This document shows, piece by piece, positions 28,474-35,901 of a DNA stretch of 64,000 nt. Positions within the stretch are counted from its first letter, which is position 1; the number at the start of each line of letters is the position of its first letter. The DNA lies in the NCBI GenBank assembly GCA_040394475.1, contig JBEBSD010000022.1, positions 18,265 to 82,264 of the forward strand, written 5' to 3'. The notes under the pieces are model-generated. The model was not told the DNA's origin. It worked only from the letters and a program-made list of their open reading frames with translations, and made no database searches. The translations under genes and the position numbers were made by a program. Source of the DNA: JBEBSD01 sp040394475. GTDB lineage: Bacteria > Bacteroidota > Bacteroidia > Cytophagales > Spirosomataceae.

Positions 28474-29565
28474 TTACCAGCCGGCTTGCTGCAAGGCGGC
28501 TATTCCGCCTTTGAGGCTTACTACTTCTTTAGAGCCCTCAAAATGCTGCTGTACCAGCTCTGCGGCTAGAAGACTTCGCACTCCCGACTGGCATACAAGC
28601 GCAATCGTGGTTTCCTTCCAATCCGGAACCGCCGCTTTCAAGGCGGATAAGGGCACTCTCTGAAACGTCGTTATTTCCGGCTTTTCCCACAACTCCCGTA
28701 CATCCACCACCAGGGTCTGCCCTGCTTGCTGCAAGTCTCCGAGCTCCCCTGCTGTAATTTCCCGGATTGTGGTGCCGAGGCCACATTCCCATTCGTAGTT
28801 CCGTTGTAAAAAGGCTTCCCGGCTGTCGGGTAAATGTTGCCGCGTCTTCGCCCGGGGCCGGATATCCAGCGTATAGGACCGGGCATTTAACAGGTTGTAA
28901 ATCATCAGGCGATTGCTGAGGGGCGTACCGATTCCGGTCAGTAATTTGATTACCTCTGTTGCCTGCAGTGTGCCAATGATCCCGGGCAATACCCCCAACA
29001 CGCCGCCTGCGGCACAATTCAGCACTTCTCCATCCGCTGGGGGAACCGGGAACAAGTCCCGGTAATTCGTGGCAGCTCCGTTCTCATCCGCGACATTGAA
29101 TACCGCTACCTGCCCTTCGTACCTTGAAACAGCCCCATACACCAGCGGTTTTCCCATCAGGACACAAGCGTCGTTAACCAGGTACCGGGTCGCGAAATTA
29201 TCTGTCCCGTCAAGGATCACATCGTACCGGGCGATCAGTTCCAGCGCATTCTCCTTACCCAGGCGCTCCGAGTAAGGTTCCACGCTAATTTCCGGATTGA
29301 GTGCCCTCAGGCGTTCTGCCGCGCAGAAAACCTTCCTGGCGCCCAGGTCATCCATGGTGAACAGCACCTGGCGATGCAGGTTGGTCAATTCCACCACATC
29401 GTCATCGATCACCCCGATCCGGCCTACCCCGGCTCCCGCGAGGTACGGCAGCGCCGGACAGCCCAAGCCCCCCGCTCCGACTACCAGTACGGAGCCTTCC
29501 TGCAGTTTCTTCTGACCGGATTCTCCCAAACCGGGTAACGTCATTTGCCTCTGATACCGCTCCAT
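28474..29565 (-). CDS. moeB: MoeB/ThiF-type adenylyltransferase fused to a rhodanese domain
   Basis: Residues 1-245 form an E1-like adenylation domain that activates the C-terminal glycine of MoaD: GAGGLGCPALPYLAGAGVG (about residues 31-49), DDDVVELTNLHRQ and DGTDNFATRYLVND. Residues about 265-360 are a rhodanese domain with a complete active-site loop CQSGVRS, suited to passing sulphur to the MoaD thiocarboxylate. The zinc-binding CxxC pairs of E. coli MoeB are absent, as in many fused forms. Length (363 aa) fits the family. moaD lies 18 bases upstream, supporting joint function. Confidence 0.9.
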   Translation of the reverse strand: MERYQRQMTLPGLGESGQKKLQEGSVLVVGAGGLGCPALPYLAGAGVGRIGVIDDDVVELTNLHRQVLFTMDDLGARKVFCAAERLRALNPEISVEPYSERLGKENALELIARYDVILDGTDNFATRYLVNDACVLMGKPLVYGAVSRYEGQVAVFNVADENGAATNYRDLFPVPPADGEVLNCAAGGVLGVLPGIIGTLQATEVIKLLTGIGTPLSNRLMIYNLLNARSYTLDIRPRAKTRQHLPDSREAFLQRNYEWECGLGTTIREITAGELGDLQQAGQTLVVDVRELWEKPEITTFQRVPLSALKAAVPDWKETTIALVCQSGVRSLLAAELVQQHFEGSKEVVSLKGGIAALQQAGW

Positions 29566-29583
29566 AAATACCCTCTTTAGCGC

Positions 29584-29811
29584 TCAGCCTCCGGAAAACG
29601 GAGGAAGCAACGCGGCTACACTATCCGGACTCAGTGCCGTTAGATTTTCGATAACCTGCTGGTCGACTGCCAGCAGAAAGGCGGCTGTTTCCAATGCCGG
29701 AAACCGCTGCTTGAGCTGCTCCAGCAAGCGGCCGGTGTCCGGTGCTTCAGCTACCTCAAGTGTATCCGAACCGGTAATATCCGTTAACTGTCCAAAAACC
29801 AGTACTTTCAT
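29584..29811 (-). CDS. moaD: Molybdopterin synthase sulphur carrier subunit
   Basis: This 75-aa protein has the ubiquitin-like MoaD fold and ends in the obligatory Gly-Gly (PPFSGG), which is adenylated by MoeB and then thiocarboxylated. MKVLVFGQLTDITG at the start and FLLAVDQQ in the middle match the beta-grasp strands. It is 12 bases downstream of the SUOX-fold gene and 18 bases upstream of moeB. Confidence 0.92.
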   Translation of the reverse strand: MKVLVFGQLTDITGSDTLEVAEAPDTGRLLEQLKQRFPALETAAFLLAVDQQVIENLTALSPDSVAALLPPFSGG

Positions 29812-29823
29812 CGCTCACGTTTT

Positions 29824-30354
29824 TCAGGGTACCTCTGTCCTGCTGATTACGATTCGTTTTAATCCTTTGACATACCGGCGCCCGGTAGCCATATCCGAAG
29901 GCGCAATCATCGCAATCCGGTCCTCATCTTCCTCCATCCGAATCCCGTCCTTCTGCGTAATGAGCAGCACATACTCGCCCATTTCGTTATTGAAGAGTTC
30001 GTTCCAGGAGAAAACCACTTTATAGTTATCAGAGGCAACACATGTAATATAATATTCACTTAACTGCTTAGGGCTTTCCACCTCCAGTAGTACCTTTTCC
30101 AGCACTTCCTTCAGCAATACCCCCTGCACATTGTACAATACGCCTTTGCGTTCAAGCTCGTGGTTAAAAATCTCGATACTGTCGGCATGTAATTCCGGCA
30201 TATCCTGCAGCTCTTTTACCCGTACGGCCAGCGGCTCCTTCACTTTTCCTTCGATTGTAAAATAATCCGTTGCAGGAATTTGCTGCTGTTGCGCCTGCAA
30301 ACTCAAAACTGCTGCCAACATTCCTGCCAGCAACCCCATTTTCTTCATAATCAT
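29824..30354 (-). CDS. Small exported SUOX-fold (molybdopterin-binding-like) protein
   Basis: The 176-aa product has a signal peptide (about residues 1-22, ending LQAQ) and a single domain resembling the oxidoreductase molybdopterin-binding (sulphite-oxidase) fold: FTIEGKVKEPLAVRVKELQDMP at the start, VLYNVQGVLLKEVLEKV in the middle, SWNELFN and a final GRRYVKGLKRIVI. The only clear Cys in the mature part is Cys107 in the segment YITCVASDNYK; whether it coordinates Mo is uncertain. No haem or dimerisation domain is attached. Its place inside the Moco operon, 12 bases before moaD, suggests that it binds or uses the cofactor in the periplasm. An alternative start two codons downstream is possible. 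Confidence 0.65.
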   Translation of the reverse strand: MIMKKMGLLAGMLAAVLSLQAQQQQIPATDYFTIEGKVKEPLAVRVKELQDMPELHADSIEIFNHELERKGVLYNVQGVLLKEVLEKVLLEVESPKQLSEYYITCVASDNYKVVFSWNELFNNEMGEYVLLITQKDGIRMEEDEDRIAMIAPSDMATGRRYVKGLKRIVISRTEVP

Positions 30355-30540
30355 CTGTATACAACTTGGTTTTTTCGCTTTTTTGTGTTTTCGTGTTTCC
30401 CCTTTCCCGGGACCAGGTTTGCGCAGTAGACATCGAAGGCTACCATCCGGTTTATTACCGCACGGTCAAAAATAGCGAAAACCCGCCAATTGCCCGCATC
30501 GGCGGCTCTTTTCCCGTCCGGCCGAAATCCGGCGGTCTCC

Positions 30541-31281
30541 TCAGGCGCCTGTAAACAACAACTTATAAGAAGCCAGCAGCAGCACGATTGCCAGTGTATA
30601 TTTGAGTGTGTTTTGCGGAAAACGGATGGCCCCAAAATACGAACCGCATAAGCCGCCGGCAAAAGCCACGGCTACATACGAGTACATCTCCGGGCTAAAC
30701 TCCACGCCCTGTGACAACTGGCCCATCAACCCTGAAAATGAATTCAGGAAAATGAAAAGCGCACTGATGGCCGCCGTCTGTTTTTGATCGGTCCATTTCA
30801 GCAATAACAAAATGGGCGACAGGATAATCCCACCCCCGATCCCGATCATGCCGGAGAATAAGCCAATACCGGCTCCTAAAACCAGCGACAATCCCTTACT
30901 GGGGCTCCTGATTTCATCGACCCGGATATTGCTGAAAAGCAGGAACCGGGCAATCGGAATCAACAGAAGCAGCCCGAGGATTTTCTTATAAATCCCGGCA
31001 TCCACTTCCACAAGTCCTCCCAAAAACGCAAAGGGTATGGAAGCAATCGCCAGGGGCCAGAAAACCGGCCATTTGAAATGGTTGCCCCGGTAAAACTGAA
31101 AAAATGAGGATGATGCCACGAACAGGTTGAGCAGCAAGGCGGTAGGTTTCATTACAGCGGGCGTTACGGCAAACAATGCCATCAGGGCAAGGTAGCCGCT
31201 TGCACCGCCATGACCGACCGATGCATACAGGAAGGCAACAATAAAAAGTAAGGCTAGAAACAATTCCTGGCTATATTCCAT
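30541..31281 (-). CDS. TauE/SafE family membrane permease
   Basis: This 246-aa integral membrane protein has about eight hydrophobic helices. Glycine-rich repeats in each half (GHGGASGYLALMALF near residue 24 and GIGGGIILSPILLLL near 147) are diagnostic of TauE/SafE transporters, which export sulphite, sulphoacetate or related anions. Next to a SUOX-fold protein and Moco genes, a role in sulphite or another oxyanion is plausible but not proven. The 186 bases to the next gene downstream contain no recognisable feature. Confidence 0.85.
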   Translation of the reverse strand: MEYSQELFLALLFIVAFLYASVGHGGASGYLALMALFAVTPAVMKPTALLLNLFVASSSFFQFYRGNHFKWPVFWPLAIASIPFAFLGGLVEVDAGIYKKILGLLLLIPIARFLLFSNIRVDEIRSPSKGLSLVLGAGIGLFSGMIGIGGGIILSPILLLLKWTDQKQTAAISALFIFLNSFSGLMGQLSQGVEFSPEMYSYVAVAFAGGLCGSYFGAIRFPQNTLKYTLAIVLLLASYKLLFTGA

Positions 31282-31405
31282 AGATTAGTAGCGCTGGTTT
31301 ATAATGGCGATTACAAATTAGTATAATGGTATTAAACACCTGCCGGTCAGGGTGACCTACCTGGTTGCTCATGGCAGACCTACGCGACACGCCGGACCTA
31401 CTCAA

Positions 31406-31436
31406 CCCGTCATACTGAGCCCGTCGAAGCACTGTC
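31406..31436. repeat. Dispersed intergenic repeat overlapping the moeA stop codon
   Basis: The plus strand reads CCCGTCATACTGAGCCCG TCGAAGCACTGTC. It resembles the family of short repeats of the form GTCATnCTGAGCnnnGTCGAAG that I recall from many bacterial genomes. The moeA stop (31410-31412) and its last eight codons lie inside it. The 128 bases between moeA and tauE contain no gene. Confidence 0.6.
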
Positions 31437-32630
31437 AAAAAACTCCCCCGGTAACCGCTGCACGGTCACCTCCTGTCCGGCTGTATGCGTCCCTCCCTCT
31501 TCCTCCAGGCAAATAAAACAATTGGCATGTGCAAAAGACCCCATCCGGTACGATTCCTGTGCACCTAAAGGCGTTACCGTTCCATTTTCATACCATCCTT
31601 TGAGAAAATGGGTAAGTCCTGGCTTTTTTACATAGTCGCTTTGCAACGTTGCTTTCCGGACCTGCAGGTACTTTCCGCCGCCTGTCAGCTGCTTCAGAAC
31701 CGGCCCTACATATTGGTAGAAGCAGGTAAGTACCGATGAGGGGTTACCCGGCAGTCCGAAGACGAGCTTCTCTCCGAAGGTCCCAAAAAACAAGGGTTTG
31801 CCCGGCTTCTGCCGTACCCGGTGAAATTGCTTTTCCACACCGCATGCGGCGGCGGCGGCCGTCACGAAATCATAGGCCCCCACACTCACGCCGCCTGTCA
31901 GCAACACGACATCACTGGCCGCGAGGACCCGGCGCAATACTGTAACCAGTGCTTCGATATCGTCTGCGGCGCGGTCGAGGGTAATTTCCCGGATGCGTAC
32001 TTCTTCCAGAACGGCCTGCAGTGCATAGGAATTCGACTCGTACACCTGTCCGAAAGCGAGCGGGCTCCCGGGGCTTTGCAGTTCGTCGCCGGTGAGAATG
32101 ATCCCTACTTTGGGCGCCCGGTATACCCGGACCCGGTCTTTCCCGATTCCGGCCAGGTAACCGGTGGCGGCCGGAGAAAGCCGCTGTCCTTCCTTCATTG
32201 CCAGCGCCCCGGCACGTACCTCCGAACCCACGGCGCGGACATTACTTCCCCGGACGATCTCCGGATCCCGGATTTCGAGCCGGTCCCCCTCTCTGACTGT
32301 TTTTTCCTGCATCACCACCGTGTCGGCTCCCAGCGGCAGCGGAGCTCCCGTAAAAACCCGTACAGCTTCTCCCGGGCCCGTTTCCAGCAAGGTACGGGCG
32401 CCGGCCGGCATTTCTCCTGTCACCTGCAGGGGCCGGCCATAATCCCCGAAAGCAAATGCATAGCCATCCATCGACGACTGTCTGAAACCCGGTATATCCG
32501 TATCCGCGTATACCGGCGCAGCCAGCACACAGCCTGCTGCTTTGTCCAGGGGAATCTCCGTAACCGCCGGGGGCGGAAGATGGGCTGCTATGATTTGCCG
32601 GGCTGTTGTTACTGAAATCAAGGGTTCCAT
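31410..32630 (-). CDS. moeA: Molybdopterin molybdotransferase
   Basis: MoeA inserts molybdate into adenylylated molybdopterin. The 406-aa protein has the N-terminal domains (SSMDGYAFA at about residues 53-61, MPAGAR), the MogA-like domain III with ILTGDEL, ESNSYAL and LTGGVSVGAYDF (about 243-254), FHRVRQKPGKPLFFG and GLPGNPSS, and a C-terminal beta domain. Length matches E. coli MoeA (411 aa). The C-terminal residues FDSASTGSV are encoded by a dispersed repeat, so the natural C-terminus has probably been replaced. moaA lies 12 bases upstream, consistent with one transcript. Confidence 0.93.
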   Translation of the reverse strand: MEPLISVTTARQIIAAHLPPPAVTEIPLDKAAGCVLAAPVYADTDIPGFRQSSMDGYAFAFGDYGRPLQVTGEMPAGARTLLETGPGEAVRVFTGAPLPLGADTVVMQEKTVREGDRLEIRDPEIVRGSNVRAVGSEVRAGALAMKEGQRLSPAATGYLAGIGKDRVRVYRAPKVGIILTGDELQSPGSPLAFGQVYESNSYALQAVLEEVRIREITLDRAADDIEALVTVLRRVLAASDVVLLTGGVSVGAYDFVTAAAAACGVEKQFHRVRQKPGKPLFFGTFGEKLVFGLPGNPSSVLTCFYQYVGPVLKQLTGGGKYLQVRKATLQSDYVKKPGLTHFLKGWYENGTVTPLGAQESYRMGSFAHANCFICLEEEGGTHTAGQEVTVQRLPGEFFDSASTGSV

Positions 32631-32642
32631 TTCCTATTGTAC

Positions 32643-33623
32643 TTATCCGCCGATGGTAATCATACTGCGGTTATCGATATCCCGGGCGTTCAGCTGATCG
32701 AACTCTTTGGAAAACTGTCCCCCGAGCGCCTCGGCCTTCGCCCACATGGTAGCCCTGATCAGCGGTTCGACGGGCTCACCTTTCCGCAAGGCCGTCAACA
32801 GGTCCGTTTCGCCTTTGGAAAACAGGCAGTTCTTTAATTTTCCGTCTGCAGTAAGACGCATCCGGTTGCAGGAACTGCAAAAAGGCGCGCTCATGGTACT
32901 GATAACGGCGAAAGTGCCTGCGTGTCCCGGTACCTGATAGGCCTTTGCGGTATCGTGTTCACCATCGGCTAATTTTATAAAGTCGAATTCCTTCCCTATT
33001 TCCTCCAGCATTTCCTTCCAGGTCATCACCTGGTTGCTTGTCCAGCGGTTACCACTGAAAGGCATAAACTCAATCAGCCGCACATGGACCGGCACTTCCT
33101 TTGTCCAGGCCACAAACCGGTTGATTTCATGATCGTTCAACCCCTTCATCACCACAACATTGATTTTCACCCGCAGTCCGTCGTCCAGCATGTACTGAAT
33201 ATTCCGCATCACGGCAGAAAAGAGGTCTCTACGCGTTACATACCGGAATTTTTGCGGATCCAGGGTATCGAGACTGATATTGATGGAGCGGATTCCGCCC
33301 TTCCGGATGGCTTCCCGGCAGGTATCCAGCCGGGTCCCGTTGGTTGTAAGGGTTAACGTAACCGGTAAGGCAGCTAATCCTTCCAGGATGGACACGGCAT
33401 CCTTCCGGACTAAGGGTTCTCCGCCGGTTAGCCGGATCTTTTTTACGCCATGACGGACAAAAATGGAAGCAATTTCCTGAATTTCATGGGCCTGCATCAG
33501 CCGGGAGGCCGGGGCAAAATCGTAGTCTTCTTCCGGCATGCAGTAAAAGCAGCGCAGGTTGCAGTTATCCGTCAGGGAAATCCGCAGGTAATCGTGCACA
33601 CGTCCGAAAGCATCCTTAATCAT
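32643..33623 (-). CDS. moaA: GTP 3',8-cyclase MoaA
   Basis: MoaA is the radical-SAM enzyme that starts Moco synthesis by cyclising GTP. The N-terminal cluster motif CNLRCFYCMP (about residues 21-30) and RLTGGEPLVR are followed by the C-terminal cluster CSSCNRMRLTADGKLKNC with spacing Cys-x2-Cys-x13-Cys. The ATG at 33623 (326 aa) matches the family start (MIKDAFGRVHDYLRIS); a further in-frame ATG 12 codons earlier adds a tail not seen in the family. The protein ends in GG, as functional MoaA proteins require. It is the first gene of the Moco locus, with moeA 12 bases downstream. Confidence 0.94.
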   Translation of the reverse strand: MIKDAFGRVHDYLRISLTDNCNLRCFYCMPEEDYDFAPASRLMQAHEIQEIASIFVRHGVKKIRLTGGEPLVRKDAVSILEGLAALPVTLTLTTNGTRLDTCREAIRKGGIRSINISLDTLDPQKFRYVTRRDLFSAVMRNIQYMLDDGLRVKINVVVMKGLNDHEINRFVAWTKEVPVHVRLIEFMPFSGNRWTSNQVMTWKEMLEEIGKEFDFIKLADGEHDTAKAYQVPGHAGTFAVISTMSAPFCSSCNRMRLTADGKLKNCLFSKGETDLLTALRKGEPVEPLIRATMWAKAEALGGQFSKEFDQLNARDIDNRSMITIGG

Positions 33624-33724
33624 TCTATTCAATGGTTGAAAAGACAACCGGCTGGTCAAATATCGGAATTATTTGTCAGAACTTAACCAGTTTGGATGCT
33701 TCCGGTTTGCATGCACACTCATAC

Positions 33725-33787
33725 GAAAAAAAATGTAACACGGAGGGCACAGAGAAAAAACACGGAGGTACACGGAGAAAATAAGGC
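33725..33787. repeat. ACACGGAG-type dispersed repeat, single copy
   Basis: A run of A and ATGTAACACGGAG is followed by GCACAGAG, AACACGGAG and TACACGGAG blocks separated by A-rich spacers. The same order of blocks occurs at 42543, 42681 and (inverted) 42960-43023. It fills the middle of the roughly 300-base gene-free stretch between moaA and the DinB gene, which otherwise shows only a -7-like TAATTTTG at 33875-33882. Confidence 0.8.
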
Positions 33788-33926
33788 GAGGCTTCTGGCC
33801 GGACACCCTTAGCCCGGCGGGTAAGTGTGTAAAGTTTTTGAAAGGTATGCCATAGGGCTGTCAGTGGCCGCCTCTAATTTTGTCAGCATCAAAAGCAATC
33901 AGTAATCACCAACATCTTTAGCATTT

Positions 33927-34427
33927 ATGGAAACTACCAACGAACAACAAACAGCGCTCGTCCTTTCACAGGAACAACTTCTGGCACATTGGCAGGGACA
34001 CCGCAGCTTAACCCGCCGCGTCATCGAAGCCTTCCCCGAACATGAATTTTATCACTATGCTATCGGCGGTATGAGGCCTTTTGCAGAAATGGCCCATGAA
34101 CTCCTTCAGATCGCTGTTCCCGGCGTGCAGGGGATGATTACCGGCAATTGGGACGAGGCGAGCAACGCCTATAACCAGATCGTCCTCCCGGCTACCAAGG
34201 CGGAAATATTAGCCCTCTGGGATGAGGCTACTACGCAACTTGACACGTTGTTTCCGCAGATCCCGGCATCCCGCTTCCAGGAGGAAAACCTGGTTTTTAA
34301 CCAGTATTCCGGCCCGACCTATTCCTCGCTGTTTTATTTTATCGACAATGAAATTCATCACCGGGCACAGGGGTATGTTTACCTGCGGTCTCTGGGCATA
34401 CAGCCGCCATTTTTCTGGGACCGTTAA
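33927..34427 (+). CDS. DinB-family protein
   Basis: This 166-aa protein is a four-helix-bundle DinB/YfiT-type protein. The three metal-coordinating histidines expected in the family fit EMAHELL (about residue 53), and the C-terminal FIDNEIHHRAQGYVYLR segment (about 136-152), which supplies two. The family includes thiol-dependent and damage-inducible hydrolase-like proteins of largely unknown activity. It stands alone between the Moco locus and the convergent leuA. Confidence 0.85.
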   Translation: METTNEQQTALVLSQEQLLAHWQGHRSLTRRVIEAFPEHEFYHYAIGGMRPFAEMAHELLQIAVPGVQGMITGNWDEASNAYNQIVLPATKAEILALWDEATTQLDTLFPQIPASRFQEENLVFNQYSGPTYSSLFYFIDNEIHHRAQGYVYLRSLGIQPPFFWDR

Positions 34428-34447
34428 TCTTCCGGAGCGCATCACCG

Positions 34448-34475
34448 GGAAGAGGGGGGATATCTCTCCTCTTCC
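34448..34475. terminator. Inverted repeat between the convergent DinB and leuA genes
   Basis: GGAAGAGG (34448-34455) pairs perfectly with CCTCTTCC (34468-34475) around a 12-base loop. The plus strand continues GCTTTGTT. It lies 20 bases after the DinB stop and 10 bases beyond the leuA stop. The T tract is weak, so termination is likely but not certain. Confidence 0.5.
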
Positions 34476-34485
34476 GCTTTGTTCC

Positions 34486-35640
34486 TCAGGCAAGCTGAGT
34501 CGCTTTGGCCAGCTCCACCAGGTCCCCGTCGTTCACTTCCTTTTTGAGATCGGCTACTTCCAGGAAACGCCGGTATACCTCGTCCAGGATGTTTTTCTCA
34601 TAGGTAAACCCGAGCAATTCCAGCCGGTGCTTCAGGGCATGTCTCCCACTCCGGGCAGTCAGGACAATATCCGATTTATCGACTCCCACATCCTGGGGGT
34701 TCATGATCTCGTAATTTTGTGAGTGCTTCAAAAAGCCATCCTGGTGGATTCCCGATGAATGGGCGAAAGCATTTCTTCCCACGATCGCCTTATTGGCCTG
34801 TACCTGCATCCGCATTAATTTCGAGACCAGCTGACTCGTCGGGTAGATAAGCTGTGTATTGATACCGGTATGCAGTCCCAGTTCCTTATGGACATTGAGG
34901 GCCATTACCACTTCTTCAAGAGACGTATTACCAGCCCTTTCGCCGATTCCGTTGATGGTCACCTCTACCTGACGGGCTCCTTCCATAATACCTGCCAGCG
35001 AGTTGGCAGTCGCGAGTCCCAGATCGTTATGGCAATGAATGGAAATAGTGGCTTTATGCACATTTTTAGCATTCTCAAAAATATACCTGATTTTGGCGGC
35101 ATATTCCTGCGGCAGGCAGTAGCCTGTTGTATCGGGGATATTGACCACGGTGGCTCCGGCACCGATCACCGCTTCTACCAGCCGGGCCAGGAACTCCATG
35201 TCGGCACGCCCGGCATCTTCACAATAGAACTCGACATCATCTACCAGGTTGCGGGCCAGTTTGGTCGCCGCGATCGCCCGCTCGATGATCTTTTCGCGGG
35301 TCGTGTTAAATTTATGCTGAATATGAATATCCGACGAGCCAATACCGGTATGAATCCTCCCTCTCCTGGCAAATTTGAGGGCCTCCCCGGCTGCTTCTAT
35401 ATCTGCAGCGACCGCTCGTGACAAGGCACAAACCGTGGGTTCCGTAATTGCCTTGGAAATTTCAACAACCGAACGGAAGTCACCAGGGCTGGACACCGGA
35501 AACCCGGCTTCTATTACGTCCACACCAAGCTTTTCCAGTTGACGCGCAACTACAATTTTCTCGTCTGTGGAAAGCTGGGAACCTGGTACTTGTTCTCCGT
35601 CGCGCAGGGTTGTGTCGAAAATATACACGCGTTGGCTCAT
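34486..35640 (-). CDS. leuA: 2-isopropylmalate synthase lacking the leucine allosteric domain
   Basis: LeuA condenses acetyl-CoA with 2-oxoisovalerate, the committed step of leucine synthesis. The 384-aa product has the HMG-lyase-type TIM barrel: TTLRDGEQVPGSQLS (residues about 10-24), IHCHNDLGLATANS with the metal-binding His pair (about 200-210), GIGERAGN, and the subdomains ending GDLVELAKAT. It stops where E. coli LeuA (523 aa) begins its C-terminal regulatory domain, so feedback binding of leucine in that domain is impossible. The upstream leader (35687-35870) offers transcriptional control instead. A citramalate-type activity cannot be excluded, but neighbouring leuB supports the leucine pathway. 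Confidence 0.9.
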   Translation of the reverse strand: MSQRVYIFDTTLRDGEQVPGSQLSTDEKIVVARQLEKLGVDVIEAGFPVSSPGDFRSVVEISKAITEPTVCALSRAVAADIEAAGEALKFARRGRIHTGIGSSDIHIQHKFNTTREKIIERAIAATKLARNLVDDVEFYCEDAGRADMEFLARLVEAVIGAGATVVNIPDTTGYCLPQEYAAKIRYIFENAKNVHKATISIHCHNDLGLATANSLAGIMEGARQVEVTINGIGERAGNTSLEEVVMALNVHKELGLHTGINTQLIYPTSQLVSKLMRMQVQANKAIVGRNAFAHSSGIHQDGFLKHSQNYEIMNPQDVGVDKSDIVLTARSGRHALKHRLELLGFTYEKNILDEVYRRFLEVADLKKEVNDGDLVELAKATQLA

Positions 35641-35686
35641 CGGGTCAATTTTTAATTAGTAATTAAACAAAAACGATTTCATTTAT

Positions 35687-35716
35687 AAAAAAACCCTTTC
35701 TGGTTTGAGAAAGGGT
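35687..35716 (-). terminator. Attenuator-like terminator in the leuA leader
   Basis: On the minus strand ACCCTTTC and GAAAGGGT form a perfect 8-bp stem with an 8-base loop (arms 35709-35716 and 35693-35700), followed directly by a run of seven T. It lies after the leader peptide and 47 bases before the leuA start, so reading through it is required for leuA expression from the leader promoter. It is upstream of, not downstream of, a gene, which marks it as a regulated terminator. Confidence 0.85.
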
Positions 35717-35744
35717 AATTTGTATGACAAAAAACACAACTCTC

Positions 35745-35801
35745 TCACGCCAGTGCTGACCCGCGTTGTAGAAAAAGAAGGTTTTTATTAAGATCCTGCA
35801 T
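35745..35801 (-). CDS. Putative Leu-rich leader peptide of leuA (18 aa)
   Basis: ATG at 35801 opens an 18-codon frame, MQDLNKNLLFLQRGSALA, ending with TGA at 35745. Five of 18 residues are leucine (CTT, CTT, CTT, CTA, CTG), with Leu-Leu-Phe-Leu in a row. The frame sits about 33 bases downstream of the predicted transcript start and 28 bases before the terminator hairpin. RNA around its 3' half can form an alternative hairpin (ACAAC with GTTGT around a GTCAG/CTGGC stem). This is the arrangement of classical ribosome-mediated attenuation. Confidence 0.7.
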   Translation of the reverse strand: MQDLNKNLLFLQRGSALA

Positions 35802-35840
35802 TACTGTTGGCGAATTTTCGCTGATACCATATCATTCTTA

Positions 35841-35870
35841 CAAATTTAAGCTAAGATTCCTAAACAGCAA
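35841..35870 (-). promoter_or_regulatory. Bacteroidota-type promoter for the leuA leader
   Basis: On the minus strand TTG (35868-35870) is followed after 19 bases by a perfect TAAATTTG (35841-35848). The spacing and both boxes fit the phylum consensus. The predicted start is near 35834, about 33 bases before the leader peptide ATG. leuA is therefore expressed separately from leuB. Confidence 0.75.
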
Positions 35871-35901
35871 GTTTTTTTTGGCAATAAAATTGCGCAATCC
35901 T

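Noticed and set aside
31821..32615. 264-codon plus-strand open frame opposite moeA
   Set aside because: Antisense shadow of MoeA with no domain, signal or start context.
35687..35870. T-box or other aminoacyl-tRNA-sensing riboswitch for leuA
   Set aside because: No T-box sequence or specifier-loop layout is visible; the short Leu-rich leader peptide explains the region better.
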